6,883 bases of DNA from Sideroxydans sp. (GTDB lineage: Bacteria > Pseudomonadota > Gammaproteobacteria > Burkholderiales > Gallionellaceae), in contig JAVBYP010000178.1 of NCBI GenBank assembly GCA_030823965.1, forward strand, positions 1-6,883, read 5' to 3'. Below the pieces are notes generated by a model, which saw only the letters and a list, made by a program, of their open reading frames with translations, ran no database searches and was not told the DNA's origin. Numbering within the stretch: position 1 is the first letter of the stretch; each line of letters opens with the position of its first letter. A program made the position numbers and the translations under genes. Positions 1 to 6,883 of this stretch are shown in pieces.

Positions 1-65
1 AATGGTGTGCCCCAAATCAGGGCGATTCCGAGCGAGATCGATTCGTCTACCCCATAGGATGGCCT

Positions 66-78
66 CATCAGGCTGATG
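66..78. repeat. 13-bp palindrome next to the sigma-54 promoter
   Basis: CATCAG-G-CTGATG is a perfect inverted repeat with a one-base centre. It overlaps the first two bases of the -24 element of the promoter at 77-92. It could be an operator for a regulator that competes with sigma-54 polymerase. A six-base arm can also arise by chance in a region this size, so this is only a candidate site. Confidence 0.3.
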
Positions 79-92
79 GCTTGGAAATTGCT
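77..92 (+). promoter_or_regulatory. sigma-54 (RpoN) promoter of the chemotaxis receptor gene
   Basis: TGGCTTGGAAATTGCT matches the sigma-54 consensus TGGCACG-N4-TTGCW at every defined position except two (TT in place of AC). The invariant GG (78-79) and GC (90-91) are exactly ten bases apart. Transcription would start near base 103, leaving a short leader of about 27 bases before the start codon at 130. Sigma-54 promoters need an ATP-using enhancer-binding protein; its site should lie further upstream, mostly outside the window. The match and its position are seen in the sequence; activity is inferred. Confidence 0.72.
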
Positions 93-129
93 GTACTTCT
101 TGCATGACATCGATAGCAAGGAGTAGAGC

Positions 130-2289
130 ATGTTGAAGAGTGACCTCATGAGGCGAGACAGACACGAACGTAGTTGGCTGCCTTGGTTCGGCAAGACAGG
201 CAAGTTCGCCCTGCGCTGGTCGACTTTTATCAATCGCCGCCGCTATCCGATCCTCGAGCAGACATTCGAGGGGCTTGCTGCGACGCGACGGCTGGCACTT
301 GTAAGCTGGGCAAATCAACAATGGAAATTGTTGGAGACGATGGCAGAAGAGCTGCGTCGCGAATTGCCGCGCCCCACATCCAAGCTGATGCAAAGTATGC
401 GGGCAAGAAGCGCGGACTTTTCAGAGTTGTTGTTCATCGATACCTCTGGGCAAGTGATCGCCAGCAGTCACTACACCAACGTCGCTTCCTATAGATTGCC
501 AGCTAAGGCGGTTGAAGCGGGGTTGGCTCGACGTTTCTTACATGGCCCGTATGTCGACCCAAAGACCAAGGAAGTGGGCCCTTCCAGCTCGAAGTTCCAT
601 GATGCAGTGACGCTGATGTTCTATCTGCCGATCAGCGTTGGCGACAAGGTCGTGGGTGCGCTGTGTGGACGTGTCCCGAACGATGTATTAGGTGACTTGA
701 TCCAGCGCGAGGCGGGGCATGTCTTCGTGGACTCTGGAGACAACTATCTCTTCATGGTGAAGTCGGAGTTCGATCCGAACATCCGGCCCGGTACTGCATT
801 GTCACGCTCCCGTTTCGAAGATAGTGCGTTCAGCCTTGGTGACAACCTCAAGCAAGGTGTGCGTACCGATTATGGGACGGTCTGGGTGGACAAACATACC
901 GAACTGGAATTGAGGTTCAATGACCCGGCAACCAACGACCTGCATCCCGGAGTCCGCGAGACCATCGCGCGCGGAGAGAATATGTTCGTCACCTATCCGG
1001 GTTATCCAGACTATCGCCACATCCCTGTGATCGGGGCGGGCGTCACACTACAGATGCCGGGTTCATTGGATGTCTGGGGCATGATGTGTGAGGCAGACCT
1101 TGAGGAAGCGAATCGCTTCCGCTCCGTCAATTTCCGCATGATGCAATCCAACTTGATATTGGTCTTCATGACGTGGCTGATCACATTCGGAAGCAGCTAT
1201 CTCTTGCACCTCGATACTTTGGAAACTGGCTTGATCAACCTCTTGTTTTTGGGTTTGGGAGCGATACTGTTCTATCGATACGCGCTGAAACCGATGACAG
1301 AACGTTTGCGATTCATGGCGCGCATGATCCGAGGTCTAGCAGAGGGCGGCGGCAACCTTTCACAGCGTTTGGATCGGAATCATGCCGCCATCGATGAACC
1401 TGCCGTCATGTCACAGTGGGTGAATAGTTTCATCGATACGTTGGATGGGACGGTCAGCCAAGTCATCCAAGCGACTGGTGAGATGGAAGGCAATCACCAG
1501 GACATGATGGATAGGAACCAAGAGGCGACGGTGGCGACACAACAGGTGTTGGCGGCGATACAAGAGATCATGGCCTCTTTGCAAAGGCAGATATCGGATA
1601 TCGACTCTGCGACTCAGACGACGGCCGAGATCAAGCTCATCACCCAGAAGGCGGTCGAACATGCGCAGCAACAATTCAAACAGGTGCAACTGCGCACACA
1701 AGGTATTCGCGGTTCTTTGGAGCAGTCTGCGCAAACCATCGGTCGTTTGAGTAAGAGCGCTGAAGAGATCGGAAAGATCGTGACCGTGATCAATGCGATC
1801 GCCGAGCAGACGAATCTACTGGCACTCAATGCGGCCATCGAAGCGGCACGCGCTGGTGAAGCAGGAAGAGGATTCTCGGTGGTGGCGGACGAGGTGCGTA
1901 AGCTCGCCGAGCGAACCACGGGAGCCACTCAGGAGATCAGAAAGATGATCGACACGGTACAGGGCCAAGCTCGGGAAGCAGTCCAGATCATGGAACAAGG
2001 GTCTGTGGGTATCGAAGAGGGGTTGCGCATGGCCGAGTCTGCGGCGTCAGAAAACACTGAGATGAAGGAGATCCTTGAGCGGATGTTCAGTCTGATCCAG
2101 GGCATCGCAGACAGCACGCACCGATATGGGGAAGATGTGCGAGGCATCGCGACGGTGGCGGGCTCCATGAATAGCGCGCTAGATACTTTGAACTTCAGCA
2201 TGGCACAGGCTAGACAGACATCTCAGCGCTTGCAGTTACTGACAAACCAATTCGAAGTGACACAGCCGCAAGCTCGACTCGCTGCTTGA
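130..2289 (+). CDS. Methyl-accepting chemotaxis protein with N-terminal Cache-like sensor region and mid-protein membrane hairpin
   Basis: Chemoreceptor that should sense a signal and control the CheA kinase through CheW. AAGGAG at 118-123, six bases before the ATG, fixes the start. Residues 1-330 are a sensor region; 97-190 and about 195-320 resemble the two lobes of a double Cache fold (for example [12 protein letters not shown] at 102-113 and [13 protein letters not shown] at 170-182). Two hydrophobic helices follow at about 340-360 and 367-385, separated by only six or so residues, then a HAMP linker (about 384-440) and the coiled-coil signalling domain. The conserved hairpin tip is intact at about 551-600, with [20 protein letters not shown]. 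There is no signal peptide or N-terminal membrane helix, and the N-terminus is rich in Arg and Trp, so the sensor region is predicted to be cytoplasmic. No C-terminal NWETF-type pentapeptide is present. The ligand is unknown. It is probably co-transcribed with the next gene. Confidence 0.93.
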   Translation: MLKSDLMRRDRHERSWLPWFGKTGKFALRWSTFINRRRYPILEQTFEGLAATRRLALVSWANQQWKLLETMAEELRRELPRPTSKLMQSMRARSADFSELLFIDTSGQVIASSHYTNVASYRLPAKAVEAGLARRFLHGPYVDPKTKEVGPSSSKFHDAVTLMFYLPISVGDKVVGALCGRVPNDVLGDLIQREAGHVFVDSGDNYLFMVKSEFDPNIRPGTALSRSRFEDSAFSLGDNLKQGVRTDYGTVWVDKHTELELRFNDPATNDLHPGVRETIARGENMFVTYPGYPDYRHIPVIGAGVTLQMPGSLDVWGMMCEADLEEANRFRSVNFRMMQSNLILVFMTWLITFGSSYLLHLDTLETGLINLLFLGLGAILFYRYALKPMTERLRFMARMIRGLAEGGGNLSQRLDRNHAAIDEPAVMSQWVNSFIDTLDGTVSQVIQATGEMEGNHQDMMDRNQEATVATQQVLAAIQEIMASLQRQISDIDSATQTTAEIKLITQKAVEHAQQQFKQVQLRTQGIRGSLEQSAQTIGRLSKSAEEIGKIVTVINAIAEQTNLLALNAAIEAARAGEAGRGFSVVADEVRKLAERTTGATQEIRKMIDTVQGQAREAVQIMEQGSVGIEEGLRMAESAASENTEMKEILERMFSLIQGIADSTHRYGEDVRGIATVAGSMNSALDTLNFSMAQARQTSQRLQLLTNQFEVTQPQARLAA

Positions 2290-2341
2290 TCATGAACTTC
2301 TGTCATATGCATCAGCGCAGTCAAAGAATGAGACACCTATC

Positions 2342-4483
2342 ATGTTAGCGAAAACCAAGATATCGCTCGCAAAACAGAACGCCAGCCCAGGTCTGCGTGC
2401 TAAGTTGGAAGATAGTGACCGCGTGCTCAACGTATTGGTGAAGAACCTTTATGGGATGGTGTACTGCTGTCTATATGACTCCAAGTGGACGATGGTGTAT
2501 GCGAGTGAAGGGTGGAGTGAATTGACGGGCCACCCACCGGATTCTTTATTGAGTAACGCGACCTTCTACTATGAGGAGATCACCTATCCGGAAGACCGTG
2601 CAAGAGTTCGTGCGGAGATAGAGAAGGCCGTCTCGAATGGACGACGATTCCATGTCGAATATCGTATCGTGCATGCGGATGGTGATATCAGATGGGTGTC
2701 AGAACGAGGTTCGCCGGTATACGACGCCCAAGGAAAGATAGAGGCCATCGAGGGTTTTATCCAGAACGTGACACCTAGGAAGTTGAGCGAAATAGCGGCA
2801 TTGGAAGCTAAAGAACGCTATCGCTCGATATTCGAGAATGCCATAGAGGGGATCTATCAAACTTCTCCAGAAGGGCAATATCTGAACTTCAATCCTGCGC
2901 TGGCGCAGATATATGGCTATGACTCAGTCCAAGATCTGGCGCAGGGGATATCCAACATCGAGAAGCAACTGTATGTGGATCCGCACAGGCGCGAAGAATT
3001 CATCGCGCTGATGAGCGATCATGGGCATGTAAAGAATTTTGAGGCACGGGTCTTTTGCAAGAATGGCGACATCATCTGGATATCAGAGAACGCGCGCGAA
3101 GTGCGCGATGCTCAGGGCAAGTTGATCTTCTACGAAGGGACGGTCGAGGACATCACCGAGCGCAAGAGCTACGAGCAGCAGATCGAATATCAGGCGACGC
3201 ATGACGCGTTGACTGGCCTTCCCAATAGGACCTTGCTATCAGATCGTTTGCAGCAATACATCGGGATCGCCGACCGCTACGCCAGCAAGGTGGCGGTCGC
3301 CTTCATCGACCTAGACCAGTTCAAGATCATCAATGACAGCATGGGGCATCATGCGGGCGATCAGTTGCTCAAGACCATGGCGGCTAGATTGTCCGACTGT
3401 GTGCGCGAATCGGATACCGTGGTGCGTTTGGGTGGGGATGAGTTCGTCATATTGTTGACGGGCTTGAACAAGATCGAAGATATCTCTGAGAGTATGCAGC
3501 GCGTGATGGCGGCAGTGGCTCTTCCATGTCATATCGAAGAGCGAGACTTCGTCATCTCGTGCAGCATCGGCATCAGCATCTATCCCGACGATGGGCGCGA
3601 TACCACGACGCTCCTTAAATTCGCAGACTCTGCGATGTATAAGTCGAAACGATCTGGGCGTAACAATTTCCAGTTCTATACGGAAGAGCTCAATCATTTG
3701 TTGATGGAGCGTGTGGAGATGGAATACCGCATGCGACACGCGCTCAAGAACGATGAGTTCCTGTTGCATTACCAACCAAAACTGGATCTTTCAAGCGGGA
3801 AGATATGTGGTGCGGAGGCGCTCATCCGTTGGCAACCTCCGGGGCAGAACATGATCTCTCCAGCCAGCTTCATCCCCATCGCCGAAGAGACAGGATTGAT
3901 CGAAGACATCGGTCTCTGGGTATTGCGTGCAGCCTGCCGCCAAGCGGTGAGGCTCAAAGAGCAATATGGCGTGGCGCTTCCTATCGCAGTGAATGTCTCG
4001 CCTAGGCAGTTCCGTCAATCTGGATTGGTACAGTCTGTGAGAGAGGTGCTCGTAGAGACCTCATTGGATCCATCCTGCCTGGAACTAGAGATCACCGAGA
4101 GCAGCTTGGTGCATGACACTGGCAGCTTCATCAAGACTCTGCATGAATTGAAAGCGCTGGGTGTGAAATTGGCCATCGACGATTTTGGTACGGGCTATTC
4201 CAGTATGGCGTATCTGAAAGATTTTCCTGTGGATAGGCTCAAGATCGATCAGGTGTTCGTCAGCCATCTGGAGACTGAGCCGAGCAACATCGCCATCCTA
4301 AAAGCCATCGTTGCACTCGGACATAGCCTCGGCATGAAGGTCATCGCCGAAGGTGTCGAGACCGCGTATCAGCAAGCCTTCTTGCATGGTATCGGTTGTG
4401 ATGAACTACAAGGTTATCTCTTCAGCAAGCCCCTTCCCATCGCCACTTTTGAGCTGCTGATCACCGATCAGCAGCATCGCTAG
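2342..4483 (+). CDS. PAS-PAS-GGDEF-EAL cyclic di-GMP signalling protein
   Basis: Cytoplasmic enzyme of cyclic di-GMP turnover, with no membrane helix. Two PAS domains (about 35-145 and 157-275), each followed by a PAC-like end, lead into a GGDEF domain (about 280-445) and an EAL domain (about 455-705). The cyclase motif GGDEF is intact at 364-368. RESD at 355-358, five residues upstream, is a complete I-site for product inhibition. The EAL domain keeps EALIRW (492-497), Asn551, Glu583 in LEITES, Asp613-Asp614 in DDFGTGYSS, Lys634, Glu670 and Glu673, so phosphodiesterase activity is expected too. Which activity dominates cannot be told; the PAS domains probably set the balance. The start is the ATG at 2342, preceded only by a weak GAGA-type ribosome site. 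It lies 52 bases after the chemoreceptor stop with no terminator between, so the two are likely one operon. Bound cofactor or ligand is not evident. Confidence 0.93.
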   Translation: MLAKTKISLAKQNASPGLRAKLEDSDRVLNVLVKNLYGMVYCCLYDSKWTMVYASEGWSELTGHPPDSLLSNATFYYEEITYPEDRARVRAEIEKAVSNGRRFHVEYRIVHADGDIRWVSERGSPVYDAQGKIEAIEGFIQNVTPRKLSEIAALEAKERYRSIFENAIEGIYQTSPEGQYLNFNPALAQIYGYDSVQDLAQGISNIEKQLYVDPHRREEFIALMSDHGHVKNFEARVFCKNGDIIWISENAREVRDAQGKLIFYEGTVEDITERKSYEQQIEYQATHDALTGLPNRTLLSDRLQQYIGIADRYASKVAVAFIDLDQFKIINDSMGHHAGDQLLKTMAARLSDCVRESDTVVRLGGDEFVILLTGLNKIEDISESMQRVMAAVALPCHIEERDFVISCSIGISIYPDDGRDTTTLLKFADSAMYKSKRSGRNNFQFYTEELNHLLMERVEMEYRMRHALKNDEFLLHYQPKLDLSSGKICGAEALIRWQPPGQNMISPASFIPIAEETGLIEDIGLWVLRAACRQAVRLKEQYGVALPIAVNVSPRQFRQSGLVQSVREVLVETSLDPSCLELEITESSLVHDTGSFIKTLHELKALGVKLAIDDFGTGYSSMAYLKDFPVDRLKIDQVFVSHLETEPSNIAILKAIVALGHSLGMKVIAEGVETAYQQAFLHGIGCDELQGYLFSKPLPIATFELLITDQQHR
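4453..4475. repeat. 10-bp perfect inverted repeat at the 3' end of the GGDEF-EAL gene
   Basis: GCTGCTGATC (4453-4462), loop ACC, GATCAGCAGC (4466-4475). The hairpin lies inside the last codons of the GGDEF-EAL gene, ending six bases before its stop. It also lies just past the stop of the opposing 93-residue gene, so it can form in both transcripts. Neither strand has a T-run behind it, so it is not a classical intrinsic terminator. It may stabilise the 3' ends or slow converging polymerases. Confidence 0.5.
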
Positions 4484-4485
4484 TT

Positions 4486-4767
4486 CTAACGCAAACTCTG
4501 TACGTACTTAGGCGCATCGAACGATACGGTCGGTGGTATGACCTCTACGCGCTTGATCCTGGGAAGCAGCGGGTGCGTATCCTCGATACGGTTCGCTAGC
4601 TCGATCAACTCATCCACCCCAGTCGTGCGTGCAAGCCTGATCACCTCGCGCGCATAGTCTGCGTTGGTGATAGTCCATTCCACATCGATCATCCTGTTGG
4701 TTTCTCTTCTGAGCATGACGTACACACGCCCTACGACAGAAAAGAGTTGTTCCATTTCGCCAGCCAT
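4486..4767 (-). CDS. Small protein of unknown function (93 residues)
   Basis: I do not recognise this family. The start is well supported: GGAGG (4773-4777) sits five bases before the ATG at 4767. The protein has no signal peptide, membrane helix or cysteine, and looks like a small soluble alpha/beta protein. Residues 8-30 look strand-forming with basic residues (RVYVMLRRETNR); 36-62 look helical (NADYAREVIRLARTTGVDELIELANR); the C-terminal third contains several prolines (HPLLPRIKRVEVIPP). It lies on the same strand as amtB but beyond the amtB terminator, with only about 30 bases between that terminator and its start codon, and no clear promoter there. It may depend on readthrough or on a promoter inside the terminator region. 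Its stop is two bases from the stop of the opposing GGDEF-EAL gene. The good ribosome site makes it likely real; no function is proposed. Confidence 0.72.
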   Translation of the reverse strand: MAGEMEQLFSVVGRVYVMLRRETNRMIDVEWTITNADYAREVIRLARTTGVDELIELANRIEDTHPLLPRIKRVEVIPPTVSFDAPKYVQSLR

Positions 4768-4797
4768 TGAATCCTCCAGTAGTTTGTCTTGTGGGGT

Positions 4798-4824
4798 AAA
4801 AAAAGGGCACCTTGCGGTGCCCTT
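4798..4824 (-). terminator. Intrinsic terminator of the glnK-amtB unit
   Basis: Read on the - strand, AAGGGCACC-GCAA-GGTGCCCTT forms a nine-base-pair GC-rich stem with a GCAA tetraloop (4803-4824). It runs directly into a tract of seven T (opposite the A-run 4798-4804). It begins 36 bases after the amtB stop. This is a textbook rho-independent terminator. Confidence 0.9.
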
Positions 4825-4830
4825 GAAAGA

Positions 4831-4847
4831 GGAGCCGGGGAGGCTCC
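4831..4847 (-). repeat. Second stem-loop between the amtB stop and its terminator
   Basis: GGAGCC (4831-4836) pairs with GGCTCC (4842-4847) over a five-base loop. It lies between the amtB stop and the main terminator and has only a weak T-rich stretch after it. It may protect the 3' end of the mRNA or act as a minor first terminator. Confidence 0.4.
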
Positions 4848-4860
4848 AGGGAGGAGAGGT

Positions 4861-6348
4861 TTACAGGTTGTAAGCACGCTCGCCGTGGGCTGTGGTATCC
4901 AGACCTTCGCGCTCGTCTTCTTCCTTCACACGCAGACCGATAGTCAGGTCAACGATCTTGTAGCAGATGAATGCGACCACACCAGACCAGATGACCGTGG
5001 TCAATACAGCTTGTGCTTGGATCCATACTTGTGAGCTGATGGTGGTATCGACGATGGTGTTGTTCACGTAGTCGACGATGCCTGTACCGCCCATGCTCCA
5101 AGTGTTGAACACGCCAGTCAGCAACGCGCCCAAGATACCGCCGATACCGTGGATACCGAACACGTCCAGAGAGTCGTCCGCACCCAACAGTTTCTTCAGG
5201 CCAGTCACACCCCAGAAGCAAGTCACGCCAGCCAGTGCGCCGATGATCAGGCCGCCACCGATACCGACCCAACCGCAAGCTGGTGTGATCGCTACCAGAC
5301 CTGCAACTGCACCAGATGCTGCACCCAACAAGCTAGGTTTGCCCTTCAACATCCATTCCGCACCCAACCAAGTCACTACAGCAGCAGCCGTTGCGATCAA
5401 AGTGTTAGCGAATGCCAGGGTAGCTGTACCGCCCGCTTCCAGCGCAGAACCTGCGTTGAAACCGAACCAACCCACCCACAACAATGCAGCGCCGATCATG
5501 GTCATCACGAGGTTGTGAGGTGCCATTGCTTCTTTGCCGTAACCGATACGCTTGCCGATCAAGAATGCACCGACCAGACCTGCGATAGCGGCGTTGATGT
5601 GTACGACCGTACCGCCAGCGAAGTCCAGTGCTCCTTTTTGGAACAACCAGCCTGCAGTCGCAGTAGCAGCTTCAGCAGCAGCAGCGTCAGTGTAAGCATC
5701 AGGACCCGCCCAGAACCAAACCATGTGTGCGATCGGCAAGTAAGCGAAGGTGAACCACAGTGCCGAGAACAACATCACGGAAGCGAACTTCATACGCTCA
5801 GCGAACGCACCAACTACCAGTGCGACGGTGATCGCAGCGAAAGTGGCTTGGAACGCGATGAAAGCGAACTCAGGGATGACCACGCCTTTGCTGAAAGTGG
5901 CTGCGTTAGCGACGGCACCCGTAGCTGGGTCGAACACACCTTTCAACAACACACGGTCGAATCCACCGATGAACGCGTTGCCAGTAGTGAAGGCCAACGA
6001 GTAACCGTAGATCGCCCACAACACAGTGATCAGCGCGAAGATGCTGAACACTTGCATCAAGATGGACAGCATGTTCTTGCTACGTACCAGACCGCCGTAG
6101 AACAAGGCCAAGCCAGGGATGGACATCATGATCACCAACACGGTAGCGAGCAGCATGAAGCTGGTATCGCCCTTGTTAGGGACGGGGGCAGGTGCGGCAG
6201 CAGGTGCTTCAACGGCAGGTGCCACTTCAGCAGCAGCTTCGGCTACAGTCGTAGTCGCTGCGGCAGGTGCCGCCTCTTCTGCGAAAGCCGGTGCCGCGAG
6301 GCCGCACAACATGGCCAGCAGCATGAATGAGGCTAATATTTTCTTCAT
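4861..6348 (-). CDS. amtB: Ammonium transporter AmtB
   Basis: Inner-membrane channel of the Amt/Rh family that passes ammonium/ammonia into the cell; homotrimer, gated by GlnK. With the ATG at 6348 it has 495 residues: a signal peptide (MKKILASFMLLAMLCGLAAP-AFA, cut after about residue 23), an Ala/Pro-rich stretch (24-58), then about eleven membrane helices between 62 and 467. The conduction-pore residues are present: twin histidines His250 and His400 (E. coli His168 and His318), Asp242 (Asp160), phenylalanine gate Phe170 and Phe297, and Ser301 (Ser219). The C-terminal tail (471-495, ending GERAYNL) matches the conserved GlnK-docking tail. ATG 6348 is preferred because its spacing to AAGGAG is six bases; ATG 6351 is only three bases away and would add one Met. 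The gene starts 10 bases after the glnK stop. Codon choice at its end (CTG, ATC, GGT, CGT/CGC) suggests high expression. The Ala/Pro-rich extension makes it longer than the 428-residue E. coli protein. Confidence 0.97.
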   Translation of the reverse strand: MKKILASFMLLAMLCGLAAPAFAEEAAPAAATTTVAEAAAEVAPAVEAPAAAPAPVPNKGDTSFMLLATVLVIMMSIPGLALFYGGLVRSKNMLSILMQVFSIFALITVLWAIYGYSLAFTTGNAFIGGFDRVLLKGVFDPATGAVANAATFSKGVVIPEFAFIAFQATFAAITVALVVGAFAERMKFASVMLFSALWFTFAYLPIAHMVWFWAGPDAYTDAAAAEAATATAGWLFQKGALDFAGGTVVHINAAIAGLVGAFLIGKRIGYGKEAMAPHNLVMTMIGAALLWVGWFGFNAGSALEAGGTATLAFANTLIATAAAVVTWLGAEWMLKGKPSLLGAASGAVAGLVAITPACGWVGIGGGLIIGALAGVTCFWGVTGLKKLLGADDSLDVFGIHGIGGILGALLTGVFNTWSMGGTGIVDYVNNTIVDTTISSQVWIQAQAVLTTVIWSGVVAFICYKIVDLTIGLRVKEEDEREGLDTTAHGERAYNL

Positions 6349-6354
6349 CATGTT

Positions 6355-6358
6355 CTCC

Positions 6359-6360
<2 letters not shown>
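6355..6360 (-). promoter_or_regulatory. Ribosome-binding site of amtB overlapping the glnK stop
   Basis: AAGGAG read on the - strand. Its two A are also the last two bases of the glnK TAA stop (6361-6359), so translation of the two genes is probably coupled. Its distance favours the second of two adjacent ATG codons (6348) as the amtB start. Confidence 0.8.
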
Positions 6361-6711
<351 letters not shown>

Positions 6712-6717
6712 AGGTTT

Positions 6718-6736
6718 GAGGGGGCTAGGCCCCCTC
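6718..6736 (-). repeat. GC-rich hairpin in the porin-glnK gap
   Basis: GAGGGGGC (6718-6725), loop of three, GCCCCCTC (6729-6736): a perfect eight-base-pair stem. It lies seven bases after the porin stop and just before the glnK ribosome site. On the - strand it is followed by AAACCTAAAGG, not by T, so it is not a classical terminator. It could be a partial terminator, an RNA-processing signal or a 5'-end stabiliser for the glnK-amtB message. Confidence 0.6.
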
Positions 6737-6743
6737 TATTCGA

Positions 6744-6883
6744 TTACATTGAGTGGAGCACGGAAAGCGCTACGACGCTCTTTCCCCATTTGTCGCCAGT
6801 CGTATATGTCCATGCAGGGCCAGCGTCAGTGCTGGTGTAGGCCAAGCCGACGACATAGCCACTGAAATCTTTAGCTACACTGA
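6744..6883 (-). CDS. C-terminal end of a TorF/TIGR02001-like outer-membrane porin (partial)
   Basis: An open frame enters from the window edge (first full codon 6881) and stops with TAA at 6746-6744, giving 45 residues. It has the alternating polar/hydrophobic pattern of beta-barrel strands: DFSGYVVGLAYTSTDAG, then a short Trp/Tyr/Gly-rich turn (WTYTTGDKWGKS), then a last strand VVALSVLHSM. This matches my memory of the end of the TorF-family putative porins (TIGR02001), which commonly sit just upstream of glnK-amtB in proteobacteria. The last residue is Met, where most outer-membrane proteins end in Phe or Trp. It ends 46 bases before the glnK start, so co-transcription is plausible. The family call rests on a short tail and context; no start or signal peptide is visible. 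Confidence 0.62.
   Translation of the reverse strand, partial: SVAKDFSGYVVGLAYTSTDAGPAWTYTTGDKWGKSVVALSVLHSM

Noticed and set aside
23..44. Direct repeat CGATTC at 23-28 and 39-44
   Set aside because: Six bases twice is not significant, and the 16-base period has no clear meaning as an enhancer-binding site.
1..129. Open frames across the first 129 bases (+ frame 3 to the stop at 105-107; a - frame open throughout)
   Set aside because: They are too short to judge and have no ribosome site or recognisable motif. The + frame would run through the sigma-54 promoter. I see no assignable gene here.
3311..3775. 154-residue open frame antisense to the GGDEF domain
   Set aside because: The composition is unlike a real protein and it lies wholly opposite the conserved GGDEF coding region.
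4831..4847. Second hairpin after amtB as a separate terminator
   Set aside because: The stem is only six base pairs and no proper T-run follows; it is listed as a stem-loop only.
5149..6330. 393-residue open frame on the + strand opposite amtB
   Set aside because: It is full of Cys, His, Gln and Ser with no recognisable domain, and lies antisense to a certain amtB. The biased codons of amtB explain the lack of stops.

Overview
The window looks like a piece of a betaproteobacterial chromosome. The P-II protein, the AmtB core and the porin-glnK-amtB order are all typical of that group. The exact genus cannot be read from the sequence. I see no insertion sequence, CRISPR array, tRNA or rRNA.

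Left half, + strand: a near-consensus sigma-54 promoter (77-92) precedes a 719-residue methyl-accepting chemotaxis protein (130-2289). After 52 bases without a visible terminator comes a 713-residue PAS-PAS-GGDEF-EAL protein (2342-4483). Its cyclase, I-site and phosphodiesterase motifs all look intact. The pair reads as one signalling unit: a receptor that feeds CheA/CheW, and an enzyme that makes and/or breaks cyclic di-GMP. The receptor is odd. Its Cache-like sensor region has no transmembrane helix in front of it, and the only two helices form a hairpin in mid-protein, which places the sensor in the cytoplasm.

Right half, - strand, read from 6883 leftwards: the last 45 codons of an outer-membrane porin of the TorF/TIGR02001 kind run in from the window edge. 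Then come a hairpin, glnK (P-II, 6697-6359) and amtB (ammonium channel, 6348-4861). The amtB ribosome-binding site overlaps the glnK stop codon, so these two are tightly coupled. A strong intrinsic terminator (4798-4824) closes this unit. Past it, on the same strand, lies a 93-residue protein of unknown function (4767-4486). It ends two bases from the stop of the GGDEF-EAL gene, so the two transcription units meet tail to tail.

GlnK, charged by 2-oxoglutarate and ATP/ADP and modified on Tyr51, docks on AmtB to close it when nitrogen is plentiful. Sigma-54 is also a central factor in nitrogen control, so it is tempting to link the two halves, but nothing in the window proves it. I found no convincing wholly new system. 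The best leads are the unusual receptor topology with its sigma-54 promoter, the unknown small protein behind the amtB terminator, and the porin linked to glnK-amtB.
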